DNA of 64,000 nucleotides from Enterocloster bolteae (GCF_002234575.2 NZ_CP022464.2:372001-436000); one strand, 5' to 3'; positions 8,250-17,644 are shown, counted from the first letter of the stretch. Notes: generated from the letters alone by a model not told the origin. A program made the numbers and translations.

Positions 8250-11200
8250 ATGGAAAATCCATTATTAGAATTACAGGAGTATGACAATCTGGTTCAGGCA
8301 CTGAAATCCGGAAAGGGACCGCTGCAGGTAACAGGGACCCTGGATTCGCAGAAGGTACATCTGATGTACGAGCTGGGAGAGGCAAGCGCATTTTCCTGGA
8401 AACTGGTGGTCACGTATGATGACACCAGGGCCAAGGAAATCTACGATGATTTACGCAGCTTTACCAGCCGGGTGTGGCTGTATCCTGCCAAGGACCTGCT
8501 GTTTTACAGCGCGGACATTCATGGAAACCTGATGGCCAGACAGCGGATTGCTGTGCTGCGCCGCCTCATGGAGGACAGGGAGGGCGTGGTGGTCACCACT
8601 ATGGACGGCCTTATGGACCATCTGCTGCCGCTCAAATATCTGAGGGAGCAGTCCATCACGGTGGAGAGCGGACAGGTGATTGATTTGGATGTCTGGAAGG
8701 AACGCCTGATTGCCATGGGCTATGAGAGGGTGGCCCAGGTAGACGGCATGGGCCAGTTCTCCATCAGAGGCGGAATCGTGGACATTTTTCCGCTGACTGA
8801 GGAAGTGCCGGTGCGCATTGAGCTGTGGGATGATGAGGTGGATTCCATCCGTACCTTTGATCTGGAAAGCCAGCGATCGGTGGAGCAGTTAGAGAACATC
8901 ACCATTTATCCGGCTGCGGAGGTGGTGCTCTCAGCAGACCAGCTGGCTGCCGGAATCAGAAGGCTGGAAAAGGAAGAAAAGACATATGAGAAGGCACTAA
9001 GGGAGCAGCATAAGCCGGAGGAAGCCCACCGAATCCACACCATTATCGGGGAGCTGCGAAGCGGACTGGACGAGGGGTGGAGGATTGGCGGGCTGGATGC
9101 TTATATCCGGTATTTCTGCCCGGATACGGTTTCCTTCCTGGAGTATTTTCCCCAGGGTGAGAGCGTGATCTTTCTGGATGAGCCTGCCAGATTAAAGGAA
9201 AAGGGCGAGACCGTGGAGCTGGAATTCAGGGAAAGCATGGTGCACAGGCTGGAAAAGGGGTATCTGCTGCCGGGCCAGACCGAGCTTCTCTATCCAGCGG
9301 CCGAGATCCTGGCCAGGATGCAGAAACCATATGCTGTTATGCTTACAGGGCTGGACCAGAAGCTTCCAGGCATGAAGGTAAATCAGAAATTTAGCATAGA
9401 TGTTAAAAATGTGAACTCATACCAGAACAGCTTCGAGATTCTCATTAAGGACCTGACCAGGTGGAAGAAGGAAGGATACAGGGTTATTCTTTTATCTGCT
9501 TCCAGGACCAGGGCCAGCAGGCTTGCCAGCGACCTGAGGGAATATGACCTGAGGGCCTATTGCCCGGATGGGCGGGAAGGGGAAAGCGGAAATGCAGGAG
9601 GAGAGGGCGCCGGCAGCGCGGATACCGGAAATCCGGGCGCTGTAAATACCTCTGTCCGCAAGGTCCGGCCAGGAGAGATTCTGGTCACCTACGGCAATCT
9701 CCACAGGGGATTTGAATATCCTCTTTTGAAGTTTGTATTTATCACAGAGGGCGATATGTTCGGCGTGGAGAAAAAAAGAAAGCGCCGTAAAAAGACAAAT
9801 TACCAGGGCAAGGCCATACAGAGTTTCACAGAGCTGTCCGTGGGGGATTATGTGGTCCATGAGGAGCACGGCCTGGGTATATATAAGGGCATCGAGAAGG
9901 TTGAGCGGGATAAGGTCATCAAGGACTATATCAAGATTGAGTATGGGGACGGCGGCAATCTGTATCTGCCGGCCACACGTCTGGAAAGCATCCAGAAATA
10001 CGCTGGAGCAGAGGCCAAGAAACCTAAGCTCAACAAGCTGGGAGGGACCGAGTGGAATAAAACCAAGACCAGGGTCCGTGGGGCTGTCCAGGAGATTGCC
10101 AGGGATTTGGTGAAGCTTTATGCGGCGCGCCAGGAAAAGGCCGGATTCCAGTATGGAACGGATACGGTGTGGCAGAGAGAGTTTGAGGAACTGTTCCCCT
10201 ATGATGAGACGGATGACCAGATGGATGCCATTGACGCGGTGAAGAAGGATATGGAGAGCAGGAGAATCATGGACCGCCTGATTTGCGGTGATGTGGGGTA
10301 CGGTAAGACGGAGGTGGCCCTGAGGGCTGCATTTAAGGCTGTCCAGGACAGCAAGCAGGTGGTGTACCTGGTGCCAACCACGATTCTGGCCCAGCAGCAT
10401 TATAATACGTTTGTGCAGCGGATGAAGGATTTTCCGGTGCGGGTGGATATGCTGAGCCGGTTCTGCACGCCGGCCAGGCAGAAAAGGACCCTGGAGGACC
10501 TGCGCAAGGGAATGGTGGACATTGTAATCGGCACCCACCGGGTCCTGTCCAAGGATATGCAGTTTAAGGACCTGGGACTGCTGATTATTGACGAGGAGCA
10601 GCGGTTTGGCGTTGCCCATAAGGAAAAGATCAAGCACCTGAAGGAAAATGTGGATGTACTCACCCTGACAGCCACGCCTATTCCCAGGACCCTTCATATG
10701 AGCCTGGCAGGCATACGCGATATGAGTGTGCTGGAGGAGCCGCCGGTGGACAGGACTCCCATTCAGACCTATGTGATGGAATACAATGAGGAGATGGTGC
10801 GTGAGGCAATCAACCGCGAGCTGGCAAGAAACGGTCAGGTGTATTATGTATACAATCGTGTGACGGATATTGATGAGGTGGCTGGCCGTGTTCAGGCCCT
10901 TGTGCCGGATGCTGTGGTCACATTTGCCCATGGCCAGATGCGGGAGCATGAGCTGGAACGGATTATGGCGGATTTTATCAACGGGGAAATTGATGTGCTG
11001 GTGTCCACCACCATCATTGAGACCGGCCTGGATATATCCAATGCCAATACCATGATTATCCATGATGCGGACCGCATGGGGCTGTCCCAGCTGTATCAGC
11101 TGAGAGGCAGGGTAGGGCGTTCCAACAGGACCTCCTATGCCTTTCTCATGTATAAGAGGGATAAGCTTTTGAGGGAGGAGGCTGAGAAGCGCCTCCAGGC

Positions 11201-11852
11201 CATCCGGGAATTTACGGAATTGGGATCCGGCATCAAGATTGCCATGCGGGACCTGGAAATCCGGGGCGCGGGCAATGTGCTGGGGGCAGAACAGCACGGC
11301 CACATGGAAGCCGTGGGGTATGATCTGTACTGCAAAATGCTGAATCAGGCCGTGCTGGCCCTTAAGGGAGAGACCTTGGAGGAGGATTCCTACGATACCG
11401 TTGTGGAGTGTGATATTGACGCATATATTCCGGGACGTTATATCAAGAATGAATACCAGAAGCTGGATATTTATAAACGTATTTCCGCCATTGAGACAGA
11501 GGAAGAGTATATGGATATGCAGGATGAGCTGATGGACCGCTTTGGGGATATACCGCGCAGTGTGGAGAACCTGCTTAAGATAGCGTCCATCAGGGCTCTG
11601 GCACACCAGGCCTATGTGACAGAGGTGGTGATTAACCGCCAGGAAGTAAGGCTTACCATGTATCAGAAGGCCAAATTACAGGTGGATAAGATTCCGGACA
11701 TGGTGAGGTCCTATAAGGGTGATCTGAAACTGGTGCCCGGGGATGTGCCTTCCTTCCACTATATTGACAGAAGGAATAAAAACCAGGACAGCCTTGAGAT
11801 GATGGGGAAGGCAGAAGAGATTCTGAAAAGTATGTGCGGGATACGCATATAA
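8250..11852 (+). CDS. mfd: Transcription-repair coupling factor Mfd
   Basis: The 1200-residue protein has the full Mfd layout: a UvrB-like N-terminal module, the RNA-polymerase-interacting domain (VGDYVVHEEHGLGIYKGI near 530), a RecG-like SF2 motor with Walker A GDVGYGKTE near residue 680 and DEEQRFG near 780, and a C-terminal TRCF domain. Mfd removes RNA polymerase stalled at lesions and recruits UvrA. A Gly/Ala/Ser-rich low-complexity stretch of about 30 residues near 443-472 is not part of the usual core and probably forms a surface loop. It follows pth by 19 bp. Confidence 0.97.
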   Translation: MENPLLELQEYDNLVQALKSGKGPLQVTGTLDSQKVHLMYELGEASAFSWKLVVTYDDTRAKEIYDDLRSFTSRVWLYPAKDLLFYSADIHGNLMARQRIAVLRRLMEDREGVVVTTMDGLMDHLLPLKYLREQSITVESGQVIDLDVWKERLIAMGYERVAQVDGMGQFSIRGGIVDIFPLTEEVPVRIELWDDEVDSIRTFDLESQRSVEQLENITIYPAAEVVLSADQLAAGIRRLEKEEKTYEKALREQHKPEEAHRIHTIIGELRSGLDEGWRIGGLDAYIRYFCPDTVSFLEYFPQGESVIFLDEPARLKEKGETVELEFRESMVHRLEKGYLLPGQTELLYPAAEILARMQKPYAVMLTGLDQKLPGMKVNQKFSIDVKNVNSYQNSFEILIKDLTRWKKEGYRVILLSASRTRASRLASDLREYDLRAYCPDGREGESGNAGGEGAGSADTGNPGAVNTSVRKVRPGEILVTYGNLHRGFEYPLLKFVFITEGDMFGVEKKRKRRKKTNYQGKAIQSFTELSVGDYVVHEEHGLGIYKGIEKVERDKVIKDYIKIEYGDGGNLYLPATRLESIQKYAGAEAKKPKLNKLGGTEWNKTKTRVRGAVQEIARDLVKLYAARQEKAGFQYGTDTVWQREFEELFPYDETDDQMDAIDAVKKDMESRRIMDRLICGDVGYGKTEVALRAAFKAVQDSKQVVYLVPTTILAQQHYNTFVQRMKDFPVRVDMLSRFCTPARQKRTLEDLRKGMVDIVIGTHRVLSKDMQFKDLGLLIIDEEQRFGVAHKEKIKHLKENVDVLTLTATPIPRTLHMSLAGIRDMSVLEEPPVDRTPIQTYVMEYNEEMVREAINRELARNGQVYYVYNRVTDIDEVAGRVQALVPDAVVTFAHGQMREHELERIMADFINGEIDVLVSTTIIETGLDISNANTMIIHDADRMGLSQLYQLRGRVGRSNRTSYAFLMYKRDKLLREEAEKRLQAIREFTELGSGIKIAMRDLEIRGAGNVLGAEQHGHMEAVGYDLYCKMLNQAVLALKGETLEEDSYDTVVECDIDAYIPGRYIKNEYQKLDIYKRISAIETEEEYMDMQDELMDRFGDIPRSVENLLKIASIRALAHQAYVTEVVINRQEVRLTMYQKAKLQVDKIPDMVRSYKGDLKLVPGDVPSFHYIDRRNKNQDSLEMMGKAEEILKSMCGIRI

Positions 11853-11880
11853 AATACTATGATAACACCCAGATACAGGA

Positions 11881-11924
11881 AGGCCGCGAGAACAGGAAAA
11901 TTCCCCTGTTTCTCGCGGCCTTTC
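11881..11924. terminator. Bidirectional terminator after mfd
   Basis: AGGCCGCGAGAACAGG (11881-11896) pairs with CCTGTTTCTCGCGGCCT (11905-11921) with one bulge, followed by TTCTGT. It separates mfd from the minus-strand gene ending at 11937. Confidence 0.8.
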
Positions 11925-11936
11925 TGTGTCAGGACC

Positions 11937-12254
11937 TTATTCTGCCCGTTCTTCTTCTTTGATTTCCCAGTGAATCAGGAAGGTAAGGGCGGCCCTTAAT
12001 GCAATGATTCCGGCCACGATTCCTATTTCCTTCCACTCACGGACCACCACCGTGCGCAGGATTTCGCTTCCCATCTTAAATTCCAGTCCCATGGCCAGGC
12101 CCTTTGCCAGATATATCTTGGTGTCCGGGGAACGGCGGAGAAATTTAAGGAAGCTTGTGAGACCTGAGTATATGATGATACCCACGCCGATAAATTCAAA
12201 AATAATGATTGCGGTGTTTGCTACCAGAGACAGCAGCCATTCCAAATGTTCCAT
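11937..12254 (-). CDS. DUF1622 small membrane protein
   Basis: The 105-residue protein has three predicted membrane segments (about 12-34, 45-57 weak, 76-95) and the DUF1622 pattern FIGVGIIIYSG and GLAMGLEFKMGSEILRT. Family function is unknown. The gene lies 17 bp downstream of the TM1266-type gene on the same strand, so the two probably form an operon. Both read away from the nitrogenase-like cluster. Confidence 0.8.
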   Translation of the reverse strand: MEHLEWLLSLVANTAIIIFEFIGVGIIIYSGLTSFLKFLRRSPDTKIYLAKGLAMGLEFKMGSEILRTVVVREWKEIGIVAGIIALRAALTFLIHWEIKEEERAE

Positions 12255-12271
12255 GGTTTGTTCCCTTTCTT

Positions 12272-12523
12272 TTACTTGTTCACCGGCACCTGAATGGATT
12301 TTACCTTTACACCGTCCACCTTTCCCAGGTCTCCGGCAAAGGAACTGATTTGGTTCTGGGTTCCGTGCAGGACCACGCTGATGACGGATACCCCGTAATC
12401 CCGGCAGGGAACACCCAGGCGGGCGATAATCAGACCGGACTGAAGGTGGAATTTTTCATTTACCGTTGCCACGGAATCAGGATTGCTGATGATGCAGCTG
12501 ATGACAGCCAGACGGTCTTCCAT
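12272..12523 (-). CDS. TM1266-type putative [FeFe]-hydrogenase system regulator
   Basis: The 83-residue protein is a small ACT-like (ferredoxin-fold) protein of the TM1266 / iron-only hydrogenase system regulator family. The family is named for its common location near hydrogenase maturation genes; its ligand is unknown. Here it is divergent from an operon that ends with a HydE-type radical SAM gene, which fits that association. The start ATG at 12521-12523 (complement) has AGGGAGG upstream. Confidence 0.75.
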   Translation of the reverse strand: MEDRLAVISCIISNPDSVATVNEKFHLQSGLIIARLGVPCRDYGVSVISVVLHGTQNQISSFAGDLGKVDGVKVKSIQVPVNK

Positions 12524-12681
12524 AAAGTATGTCCTCCCTTATTGTTTTCTACCCGGCAGGCTTTTACAGCAGCTGGATTCATGCTTTTTTCCGGGCCGGG
12601 GTTATCTGTGGTTATGATATCACGGGTATTGACCTTTCGTAAAGCCCAAACAAGGCGCAGGACAAGATAATTTTTTAACCC

Positions 12682-12710
12682 TTGCTTTTTCCTTCCGCCT
12701 GGAATATGAT
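12682..12710 (+). promoter_or_regulatory. Sigma-A promoter of the nitrogenase-like operon
   Basis: TTGCTT (12682-12687), 17-bp spacer and TATGAT (12705-12710). The predicted start is near 12717, leaving a leader of about 240 nt before the first gene. Confidence 0.65.
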
Positions 12711-12716
12711 GGTAAT

Positions 12717-12955
12717 AACTAAATAGAACCTTTCTCTGATGCGAAGCAACCCTGAGATAAAGAGAGAGCGGAACTGTCCTGGCTGTGCAGGAGCTGTTTT
12801 GCGTGGTTTGCCAGTGTGTGCCGTATGCAGGCACGGTTGGCATGAACCGCGTATATGTGCCTGTTGGTGAAGCCTCGGTATGCTGATGATATCCTCTCTC
12901 TGAATTTCGGAGAGAGGTTTTTTGTGTTTTAAAGACAAGAGGGGGAGGATAGAAC
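12717..12955 (+). promoter_or_regulatory. Structured leader RNA, candidate riboswitch or attenuator of unassigned class
   Basis: The leader has a multi-hairpin 5' part. CTTTCTC (12730-12736) can pair with GAGATAAAG (12754-12762, one bulge) around a small TGC-GAA-GCA hairpin, and several GC-rich helices follow to about 12880. It ends with an intrinsic terminator at 12893-12923. GAGAGAGCGG (12762-12771) could pair with the 5' arm of that terminator, giving an anti-terminator. This is the layout of a transcriptional riboswitch. It did not match a class I can name with confidence. Confidence 0.55.
12893..12923 (+). terminator. Leader terminator upstream of the NifH-like gene
   Basis: CCTCTCTCTGA (12893-12903) pairs with TCGGAGAGAGG (12907-12917) around an ATT loop, followed by TTTTTT. 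It lies 33 bp before the first gene, so it acts as an attenuator rather than an end-of-operon terminator. Confidence 0.85.
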
Positions 12956-13735
12956 ATGTTAAAAATAGCGGTTTACGGAAAAGGCGGAATCGGAAAGTCC
13001 ACCATTTCATCCAATTTATCAGTGGCGCTTTCAGAGCGGGGATACAAGGTGATGCAGATAGGCTGCGATCCCAAGGCGGACTCTACCATACAGCTTCACC
13101 AGGGACATACAGTGACCTCTATCCTGGATATCATCAGGGCCAGGGGAGATAAGGCGGGGCTTGATGAACTGGTGACAGAGGGAAGCGGGGGTGTGCTCTG
13201 TGCTGAGGCGGGAGGTCCTACCCCGGGCATGGGATGTGCCGGCCGCGGGATTATCACTGCTTTTGAGGCGCTGGAGGAGAGGAATGCCTTTGAGGTCTAT
13301 AAGCCGGACGTGGTCATCTATGACGTGCTGGGCGACGTGGTCTGCGGAGGCTTTGCCATGCCTATCCGGGAAGGATATGCGGACAAGGTATTTATCGTGA
13401 CGTCCGGGGAAAATATGGCAATCTATGCGGCTGCCAATATAGCCGCGGCGGTAAAGTCCTTTGAAGCCAGGGGGTATGCCAGCCTGGGAGGCATCCTCCT
13501 CAACCGCCGCGGCGTGAAGCGGGAACAGGAGAAGGTGGAGGAGCTGGCAGAGGACATGGAAACGGAAATCATAGGCTCCCTGGATTACAGCCCTCTGGTG
13601 GGAGAGGCGGAGGAGCTTGGAAAGACTGTCATGGAGGCTTATCCTGACAGCGATATGGCCGGGCAGTACAGGAAAATGGCGGACGCTGTTTTAGCGGCCT
13701 GCGGGGAGGAAGAGGTGAAGAAGGCCTATGCTTAA
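12956..13735 (+). CDS. NifH-like ATP-dependent reductase (nitrogenase-superfamily iron protein)
   Basis: The 259-residue protein has the NifH/BchL/CfbC hallmarks: a P-loop GKGGIGKS (8-15), GCDPKADST (36-44), and two cluster-ligating cysteines, Cys94 in GMGCAGRG and Cys130 in DVVCGGF, equivalent to Cys97 and Cys132 of NifH. Such proteins form homodimers holding one [4Fe-4S] and pass electrons to a NifDK-type partner with ATP hydrolysis. It is shorter than NifH of true nitrogenases (about 275-295). It is first in a seven-gene operon, with AGAGGGGGAGG as ribosome site, and its end overlaps the next start by 8 bp. Confidence 0.92.
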   Translation: MLKIAVYGKGGIGKSTISSNLSVALSERGYKVMQIGCDPKADSTIQLHQGHTVTSILDIIRARGDKAGLDELVTEGSGGVLCAEAGGPTPGMGCAGRGIITAFEALEERNAFEVYKPDVVIYDVLGDVVCGGFAMPIREGYADKVFIVTSGENMAIYAAANIAAAVKSFEARGYASLGGILLNRRGVKREQEKVEELAEDMETEIIGSLDYSPLVGEAEELGKTVMEAYPDSDMAGQYRKMADAVLAACGEEEVKKAYA

Positions 13736-15077
13736 GAGACTGCATGACACTGCGGGGCAGGATACGGCCCTTGCCCTGTCCCAGGTGGACAGCCTGGCAC
13801 CTTTTACATACGGATTGGAATACAGCGCCCCGGCCAGGGGAGGATGGACCATTGTCCATATTGGAATGCTGCTGCCTGAGAGCCATCAGGTATTCGTATG
13901 CGCCCAGAGCTGCCTGAGGGGCGTGGTACTGTCGGCTGCGGAGCTTGGCGACAGCAGCCGTTTTTCTACCATATCCGTGGATGAGGATTCGGTGCTGGAG
14001 GGAAACTGCGAGGAGATCATCATTGAGGGAGTGACTCATATTCTGGAGGGACTGCCTGCGCTGCCAAAGGCCCTGCTGCTGTTTACAAGCTGTATCCATC
14101 ATTTTCTGGGAACGGATATGAAAATCGTATTCGGGGAGTTAAACACACGGTTTCCCCAGGTGGGATTCGTGCAGTGCTGGATGAACCCCATTATGAGAAA
14201 GACTAAAATGCCGCCGGACCCTTTTATGAGAAAACAGCTGTATTCCCTTTTAAAACCTGCTGATATGTTTACGAAGCAGGTAAATGTCATCGGCAATAAT
14301 CTGGCTCTGCGGAAAAGTTCAGAGCTTTATAATATCTTGGAAAAAAACGGATTTAATATTAAGGATATATGTACCTGCCGTGATTTCCGGGAATATGAGA
14401 CCATGGCCTCATCAAAGCTCAATCTGGTGACGAATCCTCTGGGGCGGCCTGCGGCGAAAGAGCTTTGCGGGCGCCTGGGACAGGAATGGGTCTATCTGCC
14501 GGTGAGCTATGACTGGGAACAGATAAGGGAACACTGGAAATGTCTGTCGGATTTGCTGGAACTGGATTTTGACTCCATCTGGAAAGAAGTAGAGATGGAC
14601 CAGCTATGGCAGAAGGCAGAGACGGCCCTGGAAACGCTTGCGGGAGAGCTTGCGGGGTGGTCTGTGGCCATTGACTACACGGCATCTTCCAGGCCCTTTG
14701 GCATGGCGAAGCTGCTTGTCAAATGCGGTTTCCGGGTGGAACGTATTTATGCGGATACCATATCGCCGGAAGAAGAGGATACCTTTGCCTGGCTTAAGAA
14801 GCAATGTCCCCGGATGCTGCTCTGTCCCACGGTATACCACAAGATGGCGGTTCTGCCTAGGACATGGTGCCGGGAGGCGGGAGGAAAGGTGCTGGCAATC
14901 GGGCAGAAGGCAGCCTACTTTACAGGGACTTCTCATTTTGTAAATATGGTGGAGGACGGAGGACTGTATGGGTACGGCGGTATCCTGGAGCTGGCCGCCA
15001 TGATGGAAGAAGCTGCCGGGGAAGAAAAGGATACGGAAAAACTGATACAGGTAAAGGGATGGGGGTGCTGCTGTTGA
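13728..15077 (+). CDS. Nitrogenase component 1-like subunit (first, NifD/K-type)
   Basis: The 449-residue protein matches the oxidoreductase/nitrogenase component 1 fold. Candidate cluster ligands are Cys58 and Cys62 (VCAQSCLRG), Cys94, and Cys122 (FTSCIHH). It should pair with the product of the next gene and accept electrons from the NifH-like protein. The C-terminus ends in three cysteines (GWGCCC), which is unusual. There are no nifE/N/B genes alongside and no clear FeMo-cofactor histidine/cysteine motif, so dinitrogen reduction is unlikely. The true substrate is unknown. Confidence 0.85.
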   Translation: MLKRLHDTAGQDTALALSQVDSLAPFTYGLEYSAPARGGWTIVHIGMLLPESHQVFVCAQSCLRGVVLSAAELGDSSRFSTISVDEDSVLEGNCEEIIIEGVTHILEGLPALPKALLLFTSCIHHFLGTDMKIVFGELNTRFPQVGFVQCWMNPIMRKTKMPPDPFMRKQLYSLLKPADMFTKQVNVIGNNLALRKSSELYNILEKNGFNIKDICTCRDFREYETMASSKLNLVTNPLGRPAAKELCGRLGQEWVYLPVSYDWEQIREHWKCLSDLLELDFDSIWKEVEMDQLWQKAETALETLAGELAGWSVAIDYTASSRPFGMAKLLVKCGFRVERIYADTISPEEEDTFAWLKKQCPRMLLCPTVYHKMAVLPRTWCREAGGKVLAIGQKAAYFTGTSHFVNMVEDGGLYGYGGILELAAMMEEAAGEEKDTEKLIQVKGWGCCC

Positions 15078-16294
15078 AACGGACAAACCGGATTCTGCCG
15101 GTATACGCGGCGGATATATCAGGAATCTGCTCGGCCTTATATGAGCTGGGCGGGATGACTGTGATGCATGATGCCTCAGGCTGCAATTCCACCTACACTA
15201 CCCATGATGAGCCAAGGTGGTACTCCATGGACAGTATGGTGTATATCTCAGCCCTGTCGGAGCTGGAAGCAGTCATGGGGGACGATGAAAAGCTGGTGCG
15301 GGATATTGTGGACGCAGCGCTGAATCTTTGTCCGGCATTTATATGCATTGGGGGAACCCCTATTCCCATGATGATGGGAACTGACTTTAAGGGGATTGCC
15401 AGAATGATTGAAAATAAGACCGGAATCCCCACGTTTGGTATTGCCACCAATGGAATGCATTCCTATGTCCGCGGGGCAGGGGAGGCTCTGAGGTGGATTG
15501 TGAAACGGTTCTGCCCGCCCGGGATTAAGGCGGACAGGCCGGCAGCCCTGAAAGTTAATATACTGGGAGTCACTCCGCTGGATTTTTCCCTTACGGGAAA
15601 CACAGCCAGATTAAAGGATTTTCTCAGAAGCCATGGAATGGAGACCGTGGGATGCTGGGCCATGGAAAGCGGCCTGGATGAACTGCGGCTGGCGGGTCTG
15701 GCCGACATAAATCTGGTGGTATCGGCAGTGGGACTTCCGGCGGCCGCAGAGCTAAAGAAGATGTACGGAACGCCCTGGGTGGTGGGAACACCTGTGGGCA
15801 GGAGAACATCCGGGCGTCTGGCAGAATGCATCCGGCAGGCGGCGCGGACCGGTGAAAACCAAAGCCTGTTTGATGGTGCCGGGTATGTGGCCTCATGGGA
15901 TGCAGACGCGTGCATCCGGCCAGATTTGGGGCTTGCCGGTCTGCCTGAGGATTTATCCGGCAGAAAGGTTCTTATCATTGGGGAACAGGTCATAGCAGGT
16001 TCCCTGCGGTGCTGTCTGCGGGAGGAGTGGGGCGCGGACCAGGTAACCGTGCTTTGCCCCACAGAGGGGGAGAAGGCCCTTGCTCTGGAGGGAGACATCA
16101 TTGACTGGGATGAGGATGAAGTTATCCGCGCAATAGCGGAAAGTACGGTTGTGGTGGCGGATCCCCTGTACCGCCAGGTGTGTCCTGCCCACAGGAATAT
16201 TGTGTTTGTGGATTTTCCCCATGAGGCATGTTCCGGCAGAATGTATCACAGTATTATGAGGCCCTTTGTGTGCGCTCCGGATGATTCGGTTTAA
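15059..16294 (+). CDS. Nitrogenase component 1-like subunit (second, NifD/K-type)
   Basis: The ATG at 15059, overlapping the end of the previous gene by 19 bp, gives 411 residues; a TTG at 15074 is an alternative, and an upstream in-frame ATG at 14864 would overlap the neighbour by over 200 bp and is rejected. Conserved features are Cys24 (SGICSAL), Cys42 (DASGCNSTY) and Cys96 in FICIGGTPIP, spaced like component 1 cluster ligands. The C-terminal third has a second Rossmann-like segment, GRKVLIIGEQV. It probably forms a heterodimer or heterotetramer with the preceding subunit. Confidence 0.83.
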   Translation: MGVLLLKRTNRILPVYAADISGICSALYELGGMTVMHDASGCNSTYTTHDEPRWYSMDSMVYISALSELEAVMGDDEKLVRDIVDAALNLCPAFICIGGTPIPMMMGTDFKGIARMIENKTGIPTFGIATNGMHSYVRGAGEALRWIVKRFCPPGIKADRPAALKVNILGVTPLDFSLTGNTARLKDFLRSHGMETVGCWAMESGLDELRLAGLADINLVVSAVGLPAAAELKKMYGTPWVVGTPVGRRTSGRLAECIRQAARTGENQSLFDGAGYVASWDADACIRPDLGLAGLPEDLSGRKVLIIGEQVIAGSLRCCLREEWGADQVTVLCPTEGEKALALEGDIIDWDEDEVIRAIAESTVVVADPLYRQVCPAHRNIVFVDFPHEACSGRMYHSIMRPFVCAPDDSV

Positions 16295-16366
16295 GGGTAA
16301 ACAGGTATAAATACAGGTGATACACAAAGGGTAAAAATAAAGGGTTGTAAGGAGAGGAAGAGTATT

Positions 16367-17599
16367 ATGAAAAAGTTAACAGCAATCATTTTAAGCGTGT
16401 GCCTTGGGGCCGCCGGATTAACAGGCTGCCAGGCCGGGGCATCAGAAACACCGGCTGCGTCAAGCCGGGCCGCAGACACCGGCCGGCAGCAGGCGGAAAA
16501 GGAACCGAAAGAGGAGACAAAAAGCCGGGAAGACTCCGCCGGGGAACCAGATGCATCCCAATCCGGCGGCACTGTTATTATAACAGACCATGCGGGCAGC
16601 CAGGTGGAAATACCCAGGGAAGTGAACCGTGTGGTGGTAACGGATATCCTTCCTCTCCCCTCCATCATCACGGTGTTCCTGGGATCCGGGGAGAAAATCG
16701 TGGGTATGGCGCCGGCCAGCATGAGCGCCGCCAGGACAGGGCTTCTGGGAGAGCTGTTTCCCGACATCCTGAATGCCAGCACGGATTTTATGAACGGCAG
16801 TGATATCAACATGGAAGAGCTCATGAAACTGGAGCCAGATGTGGTATTTTATAATGCGGGCAGCAAGGAAATCGGGGAGGCGCTGCGCTCTGCCGGGTTT
16901 GCGGCAGTTGCGGTATCTGTAAATAAATGGAATTACGACAGCATAGAGACTTACGACCAGTGGATTAGCCTGCTGAGCCAGATTTTCCCGGAAAAGGGTG
17001 ATACGGCGGAGCAGGTCTCCCGGTACAGCCAGAACATATATGAGGATATCCAGAATAAGGTGTCCGGTTTAAAGGATGAGGAAAAGAAGGATATCCTGTT
17101 CCTGTTTAATTACAGTGATACCACCATGGTGACCTCGGGTAAGAAATTTTTCGGCCAGTTCTGGTGCGACGCAGTGGGAGGCCGCAATGTGGCGGAAGGT
17201 GTGGCGGCTGAGAATTCCAATGCGGTTATCAACATGGAACAGGTCTATGAATGGAATCCGGATATTATTTTTATCACTAATTTTACCCCGGTCCAGCCTG
17301 AGGACCTCTATGAAAATGCGGTTGGACAGGACGACTGGAGTCCGGTAAAGGCGGTACAGGACAAGAATGTATATAAACTTCCTCTCGGCACCTACAGAAG
17401 TTATACGCCCAGCACGGATACGCCCATGACGCTTCTGTGGATGGCAAAACAGGTATATCCGGACCTGTTTTCGGATGTGGACATGACCCAGGAGGTAAAG
17501 GATTATTATAAGGAACTATACGGCGTGGATTTAAGCGGAGAGCAGGTACAGAGGATGTACCATCCTGGCCGGGAGGCAGCGGCCGGATATAAGAAATAG
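16367..17599 (+). CDS. ABC transporter substrate-binding lipoprotein (Fe-siderophore/cobalamin type)
   Basis: The 410-residue protein has a lipoprotein signal ending in LTGC with Cys21 as lipidation site. A Ser/Ala/Glu-rich linker runs to about residue 60, then a class III (FecB/BtuF-type) binding fold begins at VIITDHAGSQVEIP. This class binds metal chelates, heme, cobalamin or corrinoid-like ligands and sometimes molybdate or tungstate. It precedes the matching permease and ATPase. Placement between nitrogenase-like subunits and a HydE homologue suggests the ligand is a substrate or metallocofactor precursor for that system. Confidence 0.88.
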   Translation: MKKLTAIILSVCLGAAGLTGCQAGASETPAASSRAADTGRQQAEKEPKEETKSREDSAGEPDASQSGGTVIITDHAGSQVEIPREVNRVVVTDILPLPSIITVFLGSGEKIVGMAPASMSAARTGLLGELFPDILNASTDFMNGSDINMEELMKLEPDVVFYNAGSKEIGEALRSAGFAAVAVSVNKWNYDSIETYDQWISLLSQIFPEKGDTAEQVSRYSQNIYEDIQNKVSGLKDEEKKDILFLFNYSDTTMVTSGKKFFGQFWCDAVGGRNVAEGVAAENSNAVINMEQVYEWNPDIIFITNFTPVQPEDLYENAVGQDDWSPVKAVQDKNVYKLPLGTYRSYTPSTDTPMTLLWMAKQVYPDLFSDVDMTQEVKDYYKELYGVDLSGEQVQRMYHPGREAAAGYKK

Positions 17600-17644
17600 G
17601 CGTTAATGCACAAAGCCGGAATGATATGAGGGTGGAATAAACGT

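Noticed and set aside
9492..11606. Long open frame of 704 codons on the minus strand
   Set aside because: It lies wholly antisense to mfd, which has clear domain motifs; the antisense protein is His/Leu/Pro-rich with no family pattern. It is a codon-bias shadow. The same holds for long antisense frames at 4790-5467, 47828-48838 and 52090-53049.
14864..15058. Upstream ATG for the second component-1-like subunit
   Set aside because: It would overlap the previous gene by more than 200 bp, and the added residues are basic and do not fit the family. The ATG at 15059 starts at the conserved region.
12956..16294. Classical molybdenum nitrogenase
   Set aside because: The NifH-like protein is short, component-1 subunits lack normal length and cofactor motifs, and nifE, nifN, nifB are not adjacent.
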